Assembly: GCA_016185245.1 (NCBI GenBank)
Contig: JACPNZ010000003.1
Coordinates: forward strand, 62,001-126,000
From: Hyphomicrobiales bacterium
Lineage (GTDB): Bacteria > Pseudomonadota > Alphaproteobacteria > Rhizobiales > Aestuariivirgaceae
Direction of reading: 5' to 3'
Length of the DNA stretch: 64,000 nt
The position numbers and the translations under genes were made by a program. Shown in pieces: positions 10,020 to 21,841 of the stretch. Each line of letters opens with the position of its first letter. The first letter of the stretch is position 1. Below the pieces are notes generated by a model. It was not told the origin of the DNA and searched no databases. It saw nothing but the letters and a program-made list of their open reading frames with translations.

Positions 10020-10466
10020 ATGTTTGACCTCACCCCGCTGTATCGCTCGACCATCGGCTTCGACCGTCTGGCCCGCATGCTCGACGAGGTTTCGAGCTTC
10101 GAGACGCCGACCTATCCGCCCTATAACATCGAACGCCTCGGCGAGGACGAATACCGCATCACCATGGCGGTCGCCGGCTTTGCCGCCGCCGACATCGCCA
10201 TCGAAGTCAAGGGCAACGACCTGACGGTCTCCGGCAAGAAGACGCCGGCGCCGGAAGCCAAGACCGAGTTTCTGCACCAGGGCATCGCCGCGCGCACCTT
10301 CGAGCGCCGCTTCCAGCTCGCTGATCATGTCGAGGTGAAGGGTGCCGAAATGGACAACGGGCTCCTGCACATTTCGCTCATTCGCGAGATCCCTGAGTCC
10401 TTGAAGCCGCGCACCATCGCCATCGGCAGCCCGGCCAAGACGATCGAGGCCAGGAAGGCCGCCTGA
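10020..10466 (+). CDS. Small heat shock protein, Hsp20/alpha-crystallin family (IbpA-like)
   Basis: A 148-residue ATP-independent holdase that binds unfolding proteins. The start ATG 10020 follows AAGGAG and gives the IbpA-type beginning MFDLTPLYRSTIGFDRL; the longer frame to 9969 runs back through the SD. The alpha-crystallin domain spans about 33-130 (PPYNIERLGEDEYRITMAVAG, then GIAARTFERRFQLADHVEVKGA), with a final GLLHISLIREIPE segment containing an I-x-I/L-like region. It is controlled at two levels visible in the DNA: a consensus sigma32 promoter and a ROSE-like hairpin over the SD. A strong hairpin follows the gene. Confidence 0.95.
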   Translation: MFDLTPLYRSTIGFDRLARMLDEVSSFETPTYPPYNIERLGEDEYRITMAVAGFAAADIAIEVKGNDLTVSGKKTPAPEAKTEFLHQGIAARTFERRFQLADHVEVKGAEMDNGLLHISLIREIPESLKPRTIAIGSPAKTIEARKAA

Positions 10467-10481
10467 TCGTTGCAAATGGAA

Positions 10482-10509
10482 AGCGGGGAGCCTTTTCGGT
10501 CTCCCCGCT
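10482..10509. terminator. Hairpin terminator downstream of the Hsp20 gene
   Basis: A perfect 9-bp stem AGCGGGGAG (10482-10490) and CTCCCCGCT (10501-10509) with a 10-base loop, 16 bp after the Hsp20 stop, followed by GACTGTTTCC. It lies between convergent genes, so it may serve both strands. Confidence 0.65.
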
Positions 10510-10676
10510 GACTGTTTCCGTTCCAGGTACGCAGTACGAAATCCCGGAACCGGCCCCGCCCATCCCCTGCACGGGTTCGGCTGCCTTTGATCATCATGGG
10601 CCAACAGGGTTTCCAAACCCTTGCCGCCGATACAAGGAATGCTTGCGGGCCTGTGCCGGATCGATACGCTTGGCGA

Positions 10677-11657
10677 TCAGCCGGCAATCACCGTTGCGAG
10701 CTTCGAGAGATCGATGCGGGCACCGCAGATGATGATGACCACCGTCTTGCCCTTCACCGACCCTGGCTGCTGCGCGGCAAGATTGAGTAGGCCGGCGATC
10801 GCCACCCCGGCGGCACCTTCAATCATCTGGTTGTCGTAGGCCATGAAGTTGCGCATTGCCACGGCGATTTGGTCCTCGTCGACCAGCATCCAGTCATCGA
10901 CCAGGTCGCGGCACAACGGCAGAGTAATGGAGCCCGCCTCGACGCTGCCCGCCGTACCGTCGGAGAGCGTCGGCCGCGCATCGGCATGGGCGACAACCTT
11001 CCCGGCCCGCACCGACAGCAGCATCGCGTGATCGTTGAGCGGCAAGGCTCCGAGGATCCTGATCTTCGGCTTCCGCGCCTTGAGAAACCCGGCAATACCC
11101 GAAACCAGGCCGCCACCGCCGACCGCGACGGCCACCACGTCCGCCTGCGGCGCTTGGCGCTCGATTTCCGCCCCGATAGTGCCCTGACCGGCAATCACAT
11201 CGGGGTCGTTGTAGGGCGGAATGTAGGTCAAGCCCTCGACCTCGGCATAGGCACGGGCAAAGACCTCGGCTTCGCCCGAGTCATTCGAGTGGAGGCGCAC
11301 CTCGGCTCCGTAGCCGCGGATCGCATCCACCTTCACCTTGGGTGTGGTGACCGGCACATAGACGATGCCGCGGCCGCCGAAGCGGGCAAGCATGGCGGCC
11401 ACCGCCGCGCCATGATTGCCCGACGACGCGGTGACGATGCCGCGGGCCCTTTCGGCGGCGGAGAGGGCCGCGATCTTGTTGGCGGCACCACGCGCCTTGA
11501 ACGAACCGGTGACCTGCAAATTCTCCAGCTTGCAGAGAACCTCGGCACCGGTCAGCCGCGACAGATGGTCGGAGCGCCGGAGCGGCGTTTCGACCACATG
11601 GGGTCGGATGCTGCGGTCGGCCCGCTCGACCGCGGCGCGAATCTCATCGGGCGTCAT
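10677..11657 (-). CDS. Threonine/serine dehydratase-like PLP enzyme
   Basis: A 326-residue fold-type II PLP enzyme starting at ATG 11657 behind GGATGGAG. The Schiff-base Lys is in GSFKARGAANK (Lys54), followed by the SSGNHGAAVA phosphate-binding loop and later GGGGLVSGIA (glycine-rich PLP phosphate site). There is no C-terminal ACT regulatory domain, so it resembles catabolic threonine ammonia-lyase (threonine to 2-oxobutyrate) or serine/threo-hydroxyaspartate dehydratases of about 320 residues. Its first 14 bases overlap the 3' end of the threonine aldolase gene, so the two are translationally linked and probably form a threonine/serine catabolic pair. Confidence 0.87.
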   Translation of the reverse strand: MTPDEIRAAVERADRSIRPHVVETPLRRSDHLSRLTGAEVLCKLENLQVTGSFKARGAANKIAALSAAERARGIVTASSGNHGAAVAAMLARFGGRGIVYVPVTTPKVKVDAIRGYGAEVRLHSNDSGEAEVFARAYAEVEGLTYIPPYNDPDVIAGQGTIGAEIERQAPQADVVAVAVGGGGLVSGIAGFLKARKPKIRILGALPLNDHAMLLSVRAGKVVAHADARPTLSDGTAGSVEAGSITLPLCRDLVDDWMLVDEDQIAVAMRNFMAYDNQMIEGAAGVAIAGLLNLAAQQPGSVKGKTVVIIICGARIDLSKLATVIAG

Positions 11658-12720
11658 GGCGCGTCTCCATCCAGGCACCGTGAACCAGAGCCAGAAACCT
11701 GTCGACATCGGCTTCGGGTGTGGCGAACGACAGAACCAGGCGCACCCCGGTTTCGCTATCCTTCATTTGGCCGGCGACGTCGGCTGACATTCTCTGGTGA
11801 TAGCTGACGCCTTGCGCCACCAGCTGTTGGTGAAGCTGGCGCGGCATGACGGCGAAAACCTCGTTGGCCTGCACATCATGGGCAACCCGCACCTGGCTGG
11901 CGATCTTGAGACCGTCGGCCAACCGCTGCGCCAATGCGTTGGCGCGCCTGGCATTGTCGAGCCACAAGTCGCCTTCGAGATAGGCCAGCATCTGGGCGCC
12001 GAGATAGCGGCTCTTGGCCACCAGCTGGCCGCCCCGCATGCGGCGGTAGGCGAAGTCCTCGGCCAGGCCCATATCGAAAAAAACCACGGCCTCGCCGACC
12101 ATGGCGCCGTTCTTGGATGTCCCGAAGGATAGAACATCGACACCGGATTTCCAGGTGAGCTCGGCCGGGGTTGTGGAGAGCCCTACCACCGCGTTGGCGA
12201 AGCGCGCCCCGTCCATGTGCAGCTTCATGCCGCGGGGTGCTATCAGTTCCTTGATCGCCCGCACTTCGGAGGGCGTGTAGACGGTCCCCAGTTCGGTCGC
12301 ATTGGTGATCGACACGCCCTTGGGCTTGGGATCGTGCTCGCCGCGGATGAAGCCCTTGAGGGTCTTCTCGATCGTTGCCGGGGTGATCTTACCACCCTCG
12401 CCGCTCAGTCCGACGATCTTGGCGCCGCCGGTGAAGAATTCCGGCGCGTTGCATTCATCGCTGCTGACATGGGCCTCGCTATGGCAGATGATGGCGCCGT
12501 AGCCAGGAGCGATGGCCGAGAGCGCCAGGCCGTTGGCCGCCGTCCCGGTGGTCACCAGATAGGCCTTGACCTCGGTTTCGAAAACCTCCGCCAGCTTGGC
12601 CTCGGCGGCCTGCGTCAGATCGTCCCCGCCATAGGATGGAGCGGTGCCGTCATTGGCGGCGGCGAGGGCTGCGAGAATCTTGGGGTGAACCCCATAGACA
12701 TTGTCGGAGGCGAAATTCAT
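11644..12720 (-). CDS. ltaE: Low-specificity L-threonine aldolase (beta-eliminating lyase family)
   Basis: A 358-residue fold-type I PLP enzyme that cleaves L-threonine/allo-threonine to glycine and acetaldehyde. ATG 12720 gives MNFASDNVYGVHPKILAAL, the usual N-terminus of the alphaproteobacterial aldolase; the frame continues upstream to 12876 without family resemblance. Motifs are SYGGDDLT (29-36), HMDGARFANA (168-177) and the PLP Lys in LSFGTSKNG (Lys203). It is the first gene of a two-gene unit with the dehydratase, whose start lies inside this gene's 3' end. Symbol given by family; orthology to ltaE was not tested. Confidence 0.88.
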   Translation of the reverse strand: MNFASDNVYGVHPKILAALAAANDGTAPSYGGDDLTQAAEAKLAEVFETEVKAYLVTTGTAANGLALSAIAPGYGAIICHSEAHVSSDECNAPEFFTGGAKIVGLSGEGGKITPATIEKTLKGFIRGEHDPKPKGVSITNATELGTVYTPSEVRAIKELIAPRGMKLHMDGARFANAVVGLSTTPAELTWKSGVDVLSFGTSKNGAMVGEAVVFFDMGLAEDFAYRRMRGGQLVAKSRYLGAQMLAYLEGDLWLDNARRANALAQRLADGLKIASQVRVAHDVQANEVFAVMPRQLHQQLVAQGVSYHQRMSADVAGQMKDSETGVRLVLSFATPEADVDRFLALVHGAWMETRHDAR

Positions 12721-12781
12721 GGGGATGAGGTTCCGGGGTCTTGGAGGATGCCCGGCAACCAATGGTTTCCCTCGCCGGTTG

Positions 12782-13696
12782 TCAACTGGAAATGATCTTG
12801 GTCTTTCCGTCCTGGGCCGGGGTTGCGCCCTGTCGGTTGCGGCCTTCGAGCATGATGACGCCGAGGCCGGCGGCAAGGATCAGCGCCATGCCGGTCAAGG
12901 CCAGGGCGTTGGCCATGACGCCGAAGACCACCAGCCCCGAGAGCACCGCCCAGATGGTGGAGGCGTAGCTAAAGGGCGAAACTACCCGCGGCGGGGCCAG
13001 GCGGAAGGCGTAGAAGATGAAGAAATGCCCGGCGACCAGAAACAGCCCGGCAACCGCCATCAGCTCCAGGGTCCGGGCGCTGGGGACAACCGGCGTCTCG
13101 ATCGCGGCCATGCCGAGGGCCGCGGCCACCATCACCGTGAGCAGGGTGGCGAAGGTCACGACCAGGGCCGGAATGGCGGCATCGACCTTGCGCGAAACGA
13201 TGTCGCGCACGGCGGCTCCCAGAGCGGTTCCGAAACCCAGCAGGGCATAGGGCGAAGCGGCGGCGCTGCCGGGCTGGGCGACCAGGATGGCCCCGGCGAT
13301 GCCGATGCCCACGAGCACCAGGCGCAGCCTGCCGATGCGCTCGCCCCAGATGATGGAAGCCGCTAGCAGCACGATCAGCGGCGTGGTCTGGGCAATGGCG
13401 GTGATGTCGCCGATCGCCATGTTGCGGAGGGCAAAGATGAAGAAGTAGATGGCGAACACCTCGCCCAGGCAGCGCAGCAGCACCCAGCGATTGAACACAT
13501 GCGCAAGGGCCCGGCCATGGCCTAGCGCCAAAAGCAGCGGCAGGCACCAGGCGATGGCGGCGATCCCTCGCATTACCAGAACCTGCAAGGGGGGCGCATC
13601 GTCCATCGCCAGCTTCATGCCGGTATCGTTGGCGACGAAAGCCGCCGTGGCCAACAGCATGCAGGCGATGCCGCGAAGGCTCGATGAGTGAATCAC
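12782..13696 (-). CDS. DMT superfamily transporter (EamA domains)
   Basis: A 304-residue integral membrane protein with about ten hydrophobic segments in two EamA repeats. The N repeat includes GIACMLLATAAFVANDTGMKLA and the RGIAAIAWCLPLLLALG helix, the C repeat GTALGAAVRDIVSRK and the RLAPPRVVSPFSYASTIWAVL signature typical of RhaT/EamA exporters. Such proteins export amino acids or metabolites; the substrate is unknown. Sixty-one bases separate it from the threonine aldolase gene on the same strand, so it could be co-transcribed upstream of the threonine genes, but no functional link is shown. Confidence 0.85.
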   Translation of the reverse strand: MIHSSSLRGIACMLLATAAFVANDTGMKLAMDDAPPLQVLVMRGIAAIAWCLPLLLALGHGRALAHVFNRWVLLRCLGEVFAIYFFIFALRNMAIGDITAIAQTTPLIVLLAASIIWGERIGRLRLVLVGIGIAGAILVAQPGSAAASPYALLGFGTALGAAVRDIVSRKVDAAIPALVVTFATLLTVMVAAALGMAAIETPVVPSARTLELMAVAGLFLVAGHFFIFYAFRLAPPRVVSPFSYASTIWAVLSGLVVFGVMANALALTGMALILAAGLGVIMLEGRNRQGATPAQDGKTKIISS

Positions 13697-13757
13697 GAAG
13701 GAAGGGTCCGGTTGACAGGCCTAACTAGCCGCCGAACCCTGCAATTGCAAACGCCGC

Positions 13758-14630
13758 TCAGGAGGCGAGCTTCACCGGCACCTTGAGGTAACGCACCCCA
13801 TTGGCATCGGCGGGCGGCAGCTGGCCGGCCCGGATATTCACCTGGATCGACGGCAGCAACAGGGTGGGCGCGGCCAATTTGGCATCGCGGGCGGTACGCA
13901 TGGCCACGAACTCGTCCTCGCTCACCCCGTCATGGACATGGATATTGCGGGCAAGCTCCTCGCCCACCGTGGTCTCCCAGGCGTACTGGGTGCGCCCCTC
14001 CTTGGGCAGATAGTCGTGGCACATGAAGAGCCGCGTTTCCCTGGGCAGCGCCATCAGCCGGCGGATCGAGCGGTAGAGGCTGCGGGCATCGCCGCCGGGA
14101 AAATCGGCCCGCGCCGTGCCGTAGTCCGGCATGAAAATGGTGTCGCCGACGAACACCGCGTCGCCGATCTTGTAGGAGACGCAGGCTGGCGTATGGCCGG
14201 GCGTGGCGATTACCTCGGCATCGAGGCCGCCGATCTTGAAGCGCTCGCCGTCCTTGAACAGGTGATCGAATTCCGCTCCTTCGCCGGAGACGTCGAGGGC
14301 ATTGAACACCGGGCGGAAGATCTTCTGCACCTCGCGGATGCGCTCGCCGATCGCCACCCTGGCGCCGGTCTTGAGCTTGATATAGGGCGCACCCGACAGA
14401 TGATCGGCATGGGCGTGGGTCTCGAGCACCCAGTCGATGGTGAAGCCCTGGGCGGTGGCTCTGGCCAGAATGGCGTCGGCGGAAACCGTCGAGGCCCGGC
14501 CCGACTTGTGATCGTAGTCGAGCACCGGATCGACCACGGCGGCCCGCCTGGTTGCCGGATCGGCCACCAGATAGCTCACCGTGTTGGTCGGCTGGTCGAA
14601 GAAGGCCTCGATCGTTGGCTTGGTGGACAT
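13758..14630 (-). CDS. MBL-fold persulfide dioxygenase-like protein (Blh/ETHE1-like)
   Basis: A 290-residue metallo-beta-lactamase-fold protein starting at ATG 14630 behind GGGAGAAC. The metal motif THAHADH (His72, His74, Asp76, His77) and later TPGHTPACVSY and FVGDTIFMPDYGTARADFPGG match the Blh/ETHE1 group of glutathione persulfide dioxygenases, which oxidise GSSH to sulfite. It is transcribed divergently from an ArsR-family regulator with two positioned Cys, the gene pair known as bigR-blh in Agrobacterium and Xylella, where it responds to hydrogen sulfide and biofilm conditions. Sulfite produced could leave through the TauE-type exporter encoded on the other side. Confidence 0.88.
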   Translation of the reverse strand: MSTKPTIEAFFDQPTNTVSYLVADPATRRAAVVDPVLDYDHKSGRASTVSADAILARATAQGFTIDWVLETHAHADHLSGAPYIKLKTGARVAIGERIREVQKIFRPVFNALDVSGEGAEFDHLFKDGERFKIGGLDAEVIATPGHTPACVSYKIGDAVFVGDTIFMPDYGTARADFPGGDARSLYRSIRRLMALPRETRLFMCHDYLPKEGRTQYAWETTVGEELARNIHVHDGVSEDEFVAMRTARDAKLAAPTLLLPSIQVNIRAGQLPPADANGVRYLKVPVKLAS

Positions 14631-14656
14631 GCAGTTCTCCCGGAATATGTTTTCGC

Positions 14657-14689
14657 TTGACAATATAGTAGCGTCTCCTAAATTAGCAA
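14657..14689. promoter_or_regulatory. Overlapping divergent promoters with palindromic operator (sulfur locus)
   Basis: For the + strand: TTGACA at 14657-14662, 16-base spacer, TAAATT at 14679-14684. For the - strand: TTGCTA (14689-14684) and TATATT (14667-14662), also 16 bases apart. The perfect palindrome-like CTAAATTAG at 14678-14686 covers the + strand -10 and the - strand -35, so one ArsR-family dimer there would shut both promoters. This AT-rich site resembles the TTAG-containing operators of BigR-type repressors; the assignment is inferred. Confidence 0.6.
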
Positions 14690-14710
14690 CACCTAAAGTA
14701 TGAGGGAACG

Positions 14711-15025
14711 ATGACGACGCTGATGATCGACCGCTCGCTGGCCGAGTTCGAAGCCCGCGCCGGCGAGGCGGTGGGGCTGCTCAAGTCCTTGGCTAACGAG
14801 AAACGGCTGATGATCCTGTGCAAGCTGCTCGACGCCGGCGAGATGAATGTCTCGGCACTCGGCGAGCATGCGGGCCTCTCCCAATCGGCCCTGTCGCAGC
14901 ATCTCGCCCGGATGCGCGAGGAGGAAATCGTCGATTTCCGCCGCGACCGGCAGACCATCTTCTACCGGGTGAGCGACCGCAACGTCGGCCGCATCCTCAA
15001 GACCCTCAAGTCGATCTACTGCTGA
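14711..15025 (+). CDS. ArsR-family transcriptional regulator, BigR/SqrR type
   Basis: A 104-residue winged-helix repressor behind GAGGGAACG. The recognition region is ALGEHAGLSQSALSQHLARMREE (about 50-72). It lacks the ArsR metal motif but has exactly two Cys: Cys37 in LMILCKLL and the C-terminal Cys104 in SIYC. These are the positions of the two redox Cys of BigR and SqrR, which form a polysulfide bridge on sensing reactive sulfur and release DNA. It likely controls the divergent MBL gene and the rhodanese-TauE-DUF302 genes downstream. The next gene starts 19 bp after its stop. Confidence 0.88.
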   Translation: MTTLMIDRSLAEFEARAGEAVGLLKSLANEKRLMILCKLLDAGEMNVSALGEHAGLSQSALSQHLARMREEEIVDFRRDRQTIFYRVSDRNVGRILKTLKSIYC

Positions 15026-15044
15026 CCACGAAAGGAACCAAGCC

Positions 15045-15563
15045 TTGTCCCTGCCCCATATCTCTCCGTCCGACGCGAAAATCCTTATCGACCGCGGCGC
15101 CCTGCTGATCGACATCCGCGACATCGACGAACATGCCCGCGAACGCATTCCGGCGGCGCGCAATGTGCCCCTGTCGAAACTCTGCGACGCAGCCGTCGGC
15201 GACGGCCACACCGCAGTCGTATTCCATTGCAGAAGCGGCACACGCACCCGGATGAATGCGCCCTTGCTGGCCAAGGCCGCCGAAGCCGATGCCTTCATCC
15301 TCGATGGTGGCATCGAGGCCTGGAAGAAGGCGGGCCTTCCGGTCCACCAGGACCGCCGGCAGCCGCTGGAACTGATGCGCCAGGTGCAGATTGCCGCCGG
15401 CGGCCTGGCGCTGCTTGGTGCCGTGCTGGGCTTTACCGTCCACCCCGGCTTCTATGCGCTTTCCGGCGCGGTCGGCGCCGGCCTTCTAACCGCCGGCATC
15501 ACCGGCACCTGCGCCATGGCCCGCATCCTCCGGCTGATGCCGTGGAACCGGGTCGCCGCATGA
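15045..15563 (+). CDS. Rhodanese domain membrane protein (YgaP-like, rhodanese plus DUF2892)
   Basis: A 172-residue protein starting with TTG 15045, preferred because GAAAGGAACC precedes it and no ATG fits. Residues 10-105 are a rhodanese domain with active-site loop HCRSGTRT (Cys62), which carries a persulfide. The C-terminal 60 residues hold two transmembrane helices (IAAGGLALLGAVLGF; ALSGAVGAGLLTAGITGTCAMA), the DUF2892 unit seen in E. coli YgaP. Expected role: sulfane-sulfur transfer at the inner membrane. Its stop overlaps the TauE start (ATGA), so the products may act together in sulfur export or detoxification. Confidence 0.88.
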   Translation: MSLPHISPSDAKILIDRGALLIDIRDIDEHARERIPAARNVPLSKLCDAAVGDGHTAVVFHCRSGTRTRMNAPLLAKAAEADAFILDGGIEAWKKAGLPVHQDRRQPLELMRQVQIAAGGLALLGAVLGFTVHPGFYALSGAVGAGLLTAGITGTCAMARILRLMPWNRVAA

Positions 15564-16348
15564 TGCAGGACCTGGCATCGCTCGTCTCGGGCTCGCTGGT
15601 CGGCTTCGTGCTTGGCCTCATTGGCGGCGGCGGCTCGATCATCGCGGTGCCGCTGCTCCTCTATACGGTCGGCGTTGCTTCGCCCCATGTCGCCATCGGC
15701 ACCAGCGCCATCGCCGTTTCCCTCAGCGCCGCCGGCAACCTCCTCAATCACGCTCGCAACGGCATGGTAAAATGGCCCTGCGCGGTGAGTTTTTCGGCCG
15801 CCGGTGTCATCGGCGCCTGGGCCGGATCGACGCTCGCCATGCGCCTGCCCGGCAACCAGCTCCTCGCCCTGTTCGGGCTGGTGATGATCGTGGTCGGCAT
15901 CGTCATGCTCGTGCGCAAGGATGCCAAAGGCAATTCCGAAGTTCGCCTCTCCATGGCGACGGCGCGGGAACTGATGCCGCTGCTGCTGGCCGTCGGCTTT
16001 GCGGTCGGCGCCCTTTCCGGTTTCTTCGGCATCGGCGGCGGGTTTCTGATCGTCCCCGGACTGATGCTGGCGACCGGCATGCCGATTGCCTACGCCATCG
16101 GAACCTCGCTGGTCGCGGTGAGCGTGTTCGGTGCGGCAACGGCATCGAACTATGCGCTCGCCGGCCTGGTGGATCTGCGGGTTGCCGGATTCTTCATCCT
16201 TGGCGGTCTGTTGGGCGGCCTAGCCGGAACCATGGCCGGCGGACAGCTGTCGAAATCGAAGGCCCTGCTCACCATGGTGTTTGCCGGCTTCGTCGTGTTG
16301 ATCGGAGTCTATGTTACGGCGAAGGGTGCGATGACCTTCGTCGGCTAA
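15560..16348 (+). CDS. Sulfite exporter TauE/SafE family protein
   Basis: A 262-residue polytopic membrane protein starting at ATG 15560, four bases before the end of the rhodanese gene. It has two related halves, each with Gly-rich segments typical of the TauE/SafE family: GFVLGLIGGGGSIIAVPLLLY and GALSGFFGIGGGFLIVPGL. Seven to eight helices are predicted by eye. Family members export sulfite or sulfoacetate or move thiosulfate-like anions. In this operon, between a rhodanese and a DUF302 protein and under a BigR-type regulator, export of sulfite made by persulfide oxidation is the most economical reading. Confidence 0.88.
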   Translation: MMQDLASLVSGSLVGFVLGLIGGGGSIIAVPLLLYTVGVASPHVAIGTSAIAVSLSAAGNLLNHARNGMVKWPCAVSFSAAGVIGAWAGSTLAMRLPGNQLLALFGLVMIVVGIVMLVRKDAKGNSEVRLSMATARELMPLLLAVGFAVGALSGFFGIGGGFLIVPGLMLATGMPIAYAIGTSLVAVSVFGAATASNYALAGLVDLRVAGFFILGGLLGGLAGTMAGGQLSKSKALLTMVFAGFVVLIGVYVTAKGAMTFVG

Positions 16349-16375
16349 AGCAACTGCAATTGAAGGAGTAAGACC

Positions 16376-16759
16376 ATGACCTATACCATCGACCGCAAAG
16401 TCTCCGGCCGTTTCGACGATGTCATTGCCCGCACCATCGCCGCCCTCAAGACGGAAGGCTTCGGCGTGCTCACCGACATCGACGTCGCCGCGACCTTGAA
16501 GGCGAAGCTCGGCGTCGACTTCCGGCCCTACCGCATCCTCGGCGCCTGCAATCCGCCCTTCGCCCATCGCGCCCTCATGGTCGAGGACAAGATCGGCGCC
16601 ATGCTGCCGTGCAATGTCATCGTCCAGGAAAAGCCCGAGGGCGTGGAGGTGTCGGTGGTCGATCCCCTGACCGGCATGGAACGGGTCGGTAATCCGCAAC
16701 TGACCGCCATCGCCCGGGAAGTCACCGATAAGCTAAAGCGGGCTCTGGCCTCGCTTTGA
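16376..16759 (+). CDS. DUF302 domain protein
   Basis: A 127-residue soluble protein 27 bp after the TauE gene, behind GAAGGAG. It carries the whole DUF302 pattern: an N-terminal FDDVIARTIAALKTEGFGVLTDIDV and the diagnostic YRILGACNPPFAHRAL near residues 53-68, which includes the conserved Cys, then PCNVIVQE. DUF302 proteins are frequent in sulfur oxidation and thiosulfate loci but have no established biochemical activity; a heme or sulfur-carrier role has been suggested for relatives. Here it is the last gene of the rhodanese-TauE-DUF302 operon, followed by a hairpin. Confidence 0.88.
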   Translation: MTYTIDRKVSGRFDDVIARTIAALKTEGFGVLTDIDVAATLKAKLGVDFRPYRILGACNPPFAHRALMVEDKIGAMLPCNVIVQEKPEGVEVSVVDPLTGMERVGNPQLTAIAREVTDKLKRALASL

Positions 16760-17173
16760 GTCTCTTCGCGCAACATTATTGCGTATTTTTCTCCGCAGCG
16801 AATCCATACTTGCGTGGCGCACCTCATTCTGTCATAAGAAGAAAGGACAGTGACCCTGTCCTTTCGTGATGCTAACCGAAGGTGTTGGCCCGGAATGTTC
16901 CGGAATACGACCACCAGGACCCTGAGGGCTGTGGCCCGCAAGGCCGCCGGCACCGATACGCGCCGAGCCGGCCCCACAAAACGGAAATAGGGGCAGGCCC
17001 GGCACCGCAAGGTGACCATCGGGTTTGATCCCAGCGGCGGCGCCCATGCCAGGTCCCTGGCGGCGCTCTCCACCCTCAAGATCACACCCGAACGTCAAAC
17101 GACCGTCATGCTCAGGGTTCATCGCCCCGGCAGGGCGGAGTATGATGGGATGAGGACGAAGAGGACGAAGGCC
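16760..17173. other. Intergenic region upstream of gltB
   Basis: About 410 bases with no supported gene. It contains a perfect 10-bp inverted repeat at 16841-16865 and the untranslated or alternative N-terminal sequence of gltB (in-frame starts at 17012 and 17150). A long antisense frame across here is a shadow of gltB. I see no convincing sigma70 promoter. Confidence 0.6.
16841..16865. terminator. Perfect hairpin downstream of the sulfur operon
   Basis: GAAAGGACAG (16841-16850), loop TGACC, CTGTCCTTTC (16856-16865): a 10-bp perfect stem 81 bp past the DUF302 stop. No T-tract follows, so it is a candidate terminator or RNA-stabilising stem, possibly separating the sulfur operon from gltBD. 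Confidence 0.45.
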
Positions 17174-21840
<4,667 letters not shown>

Positions 21841-21841
<1 letters not shown>

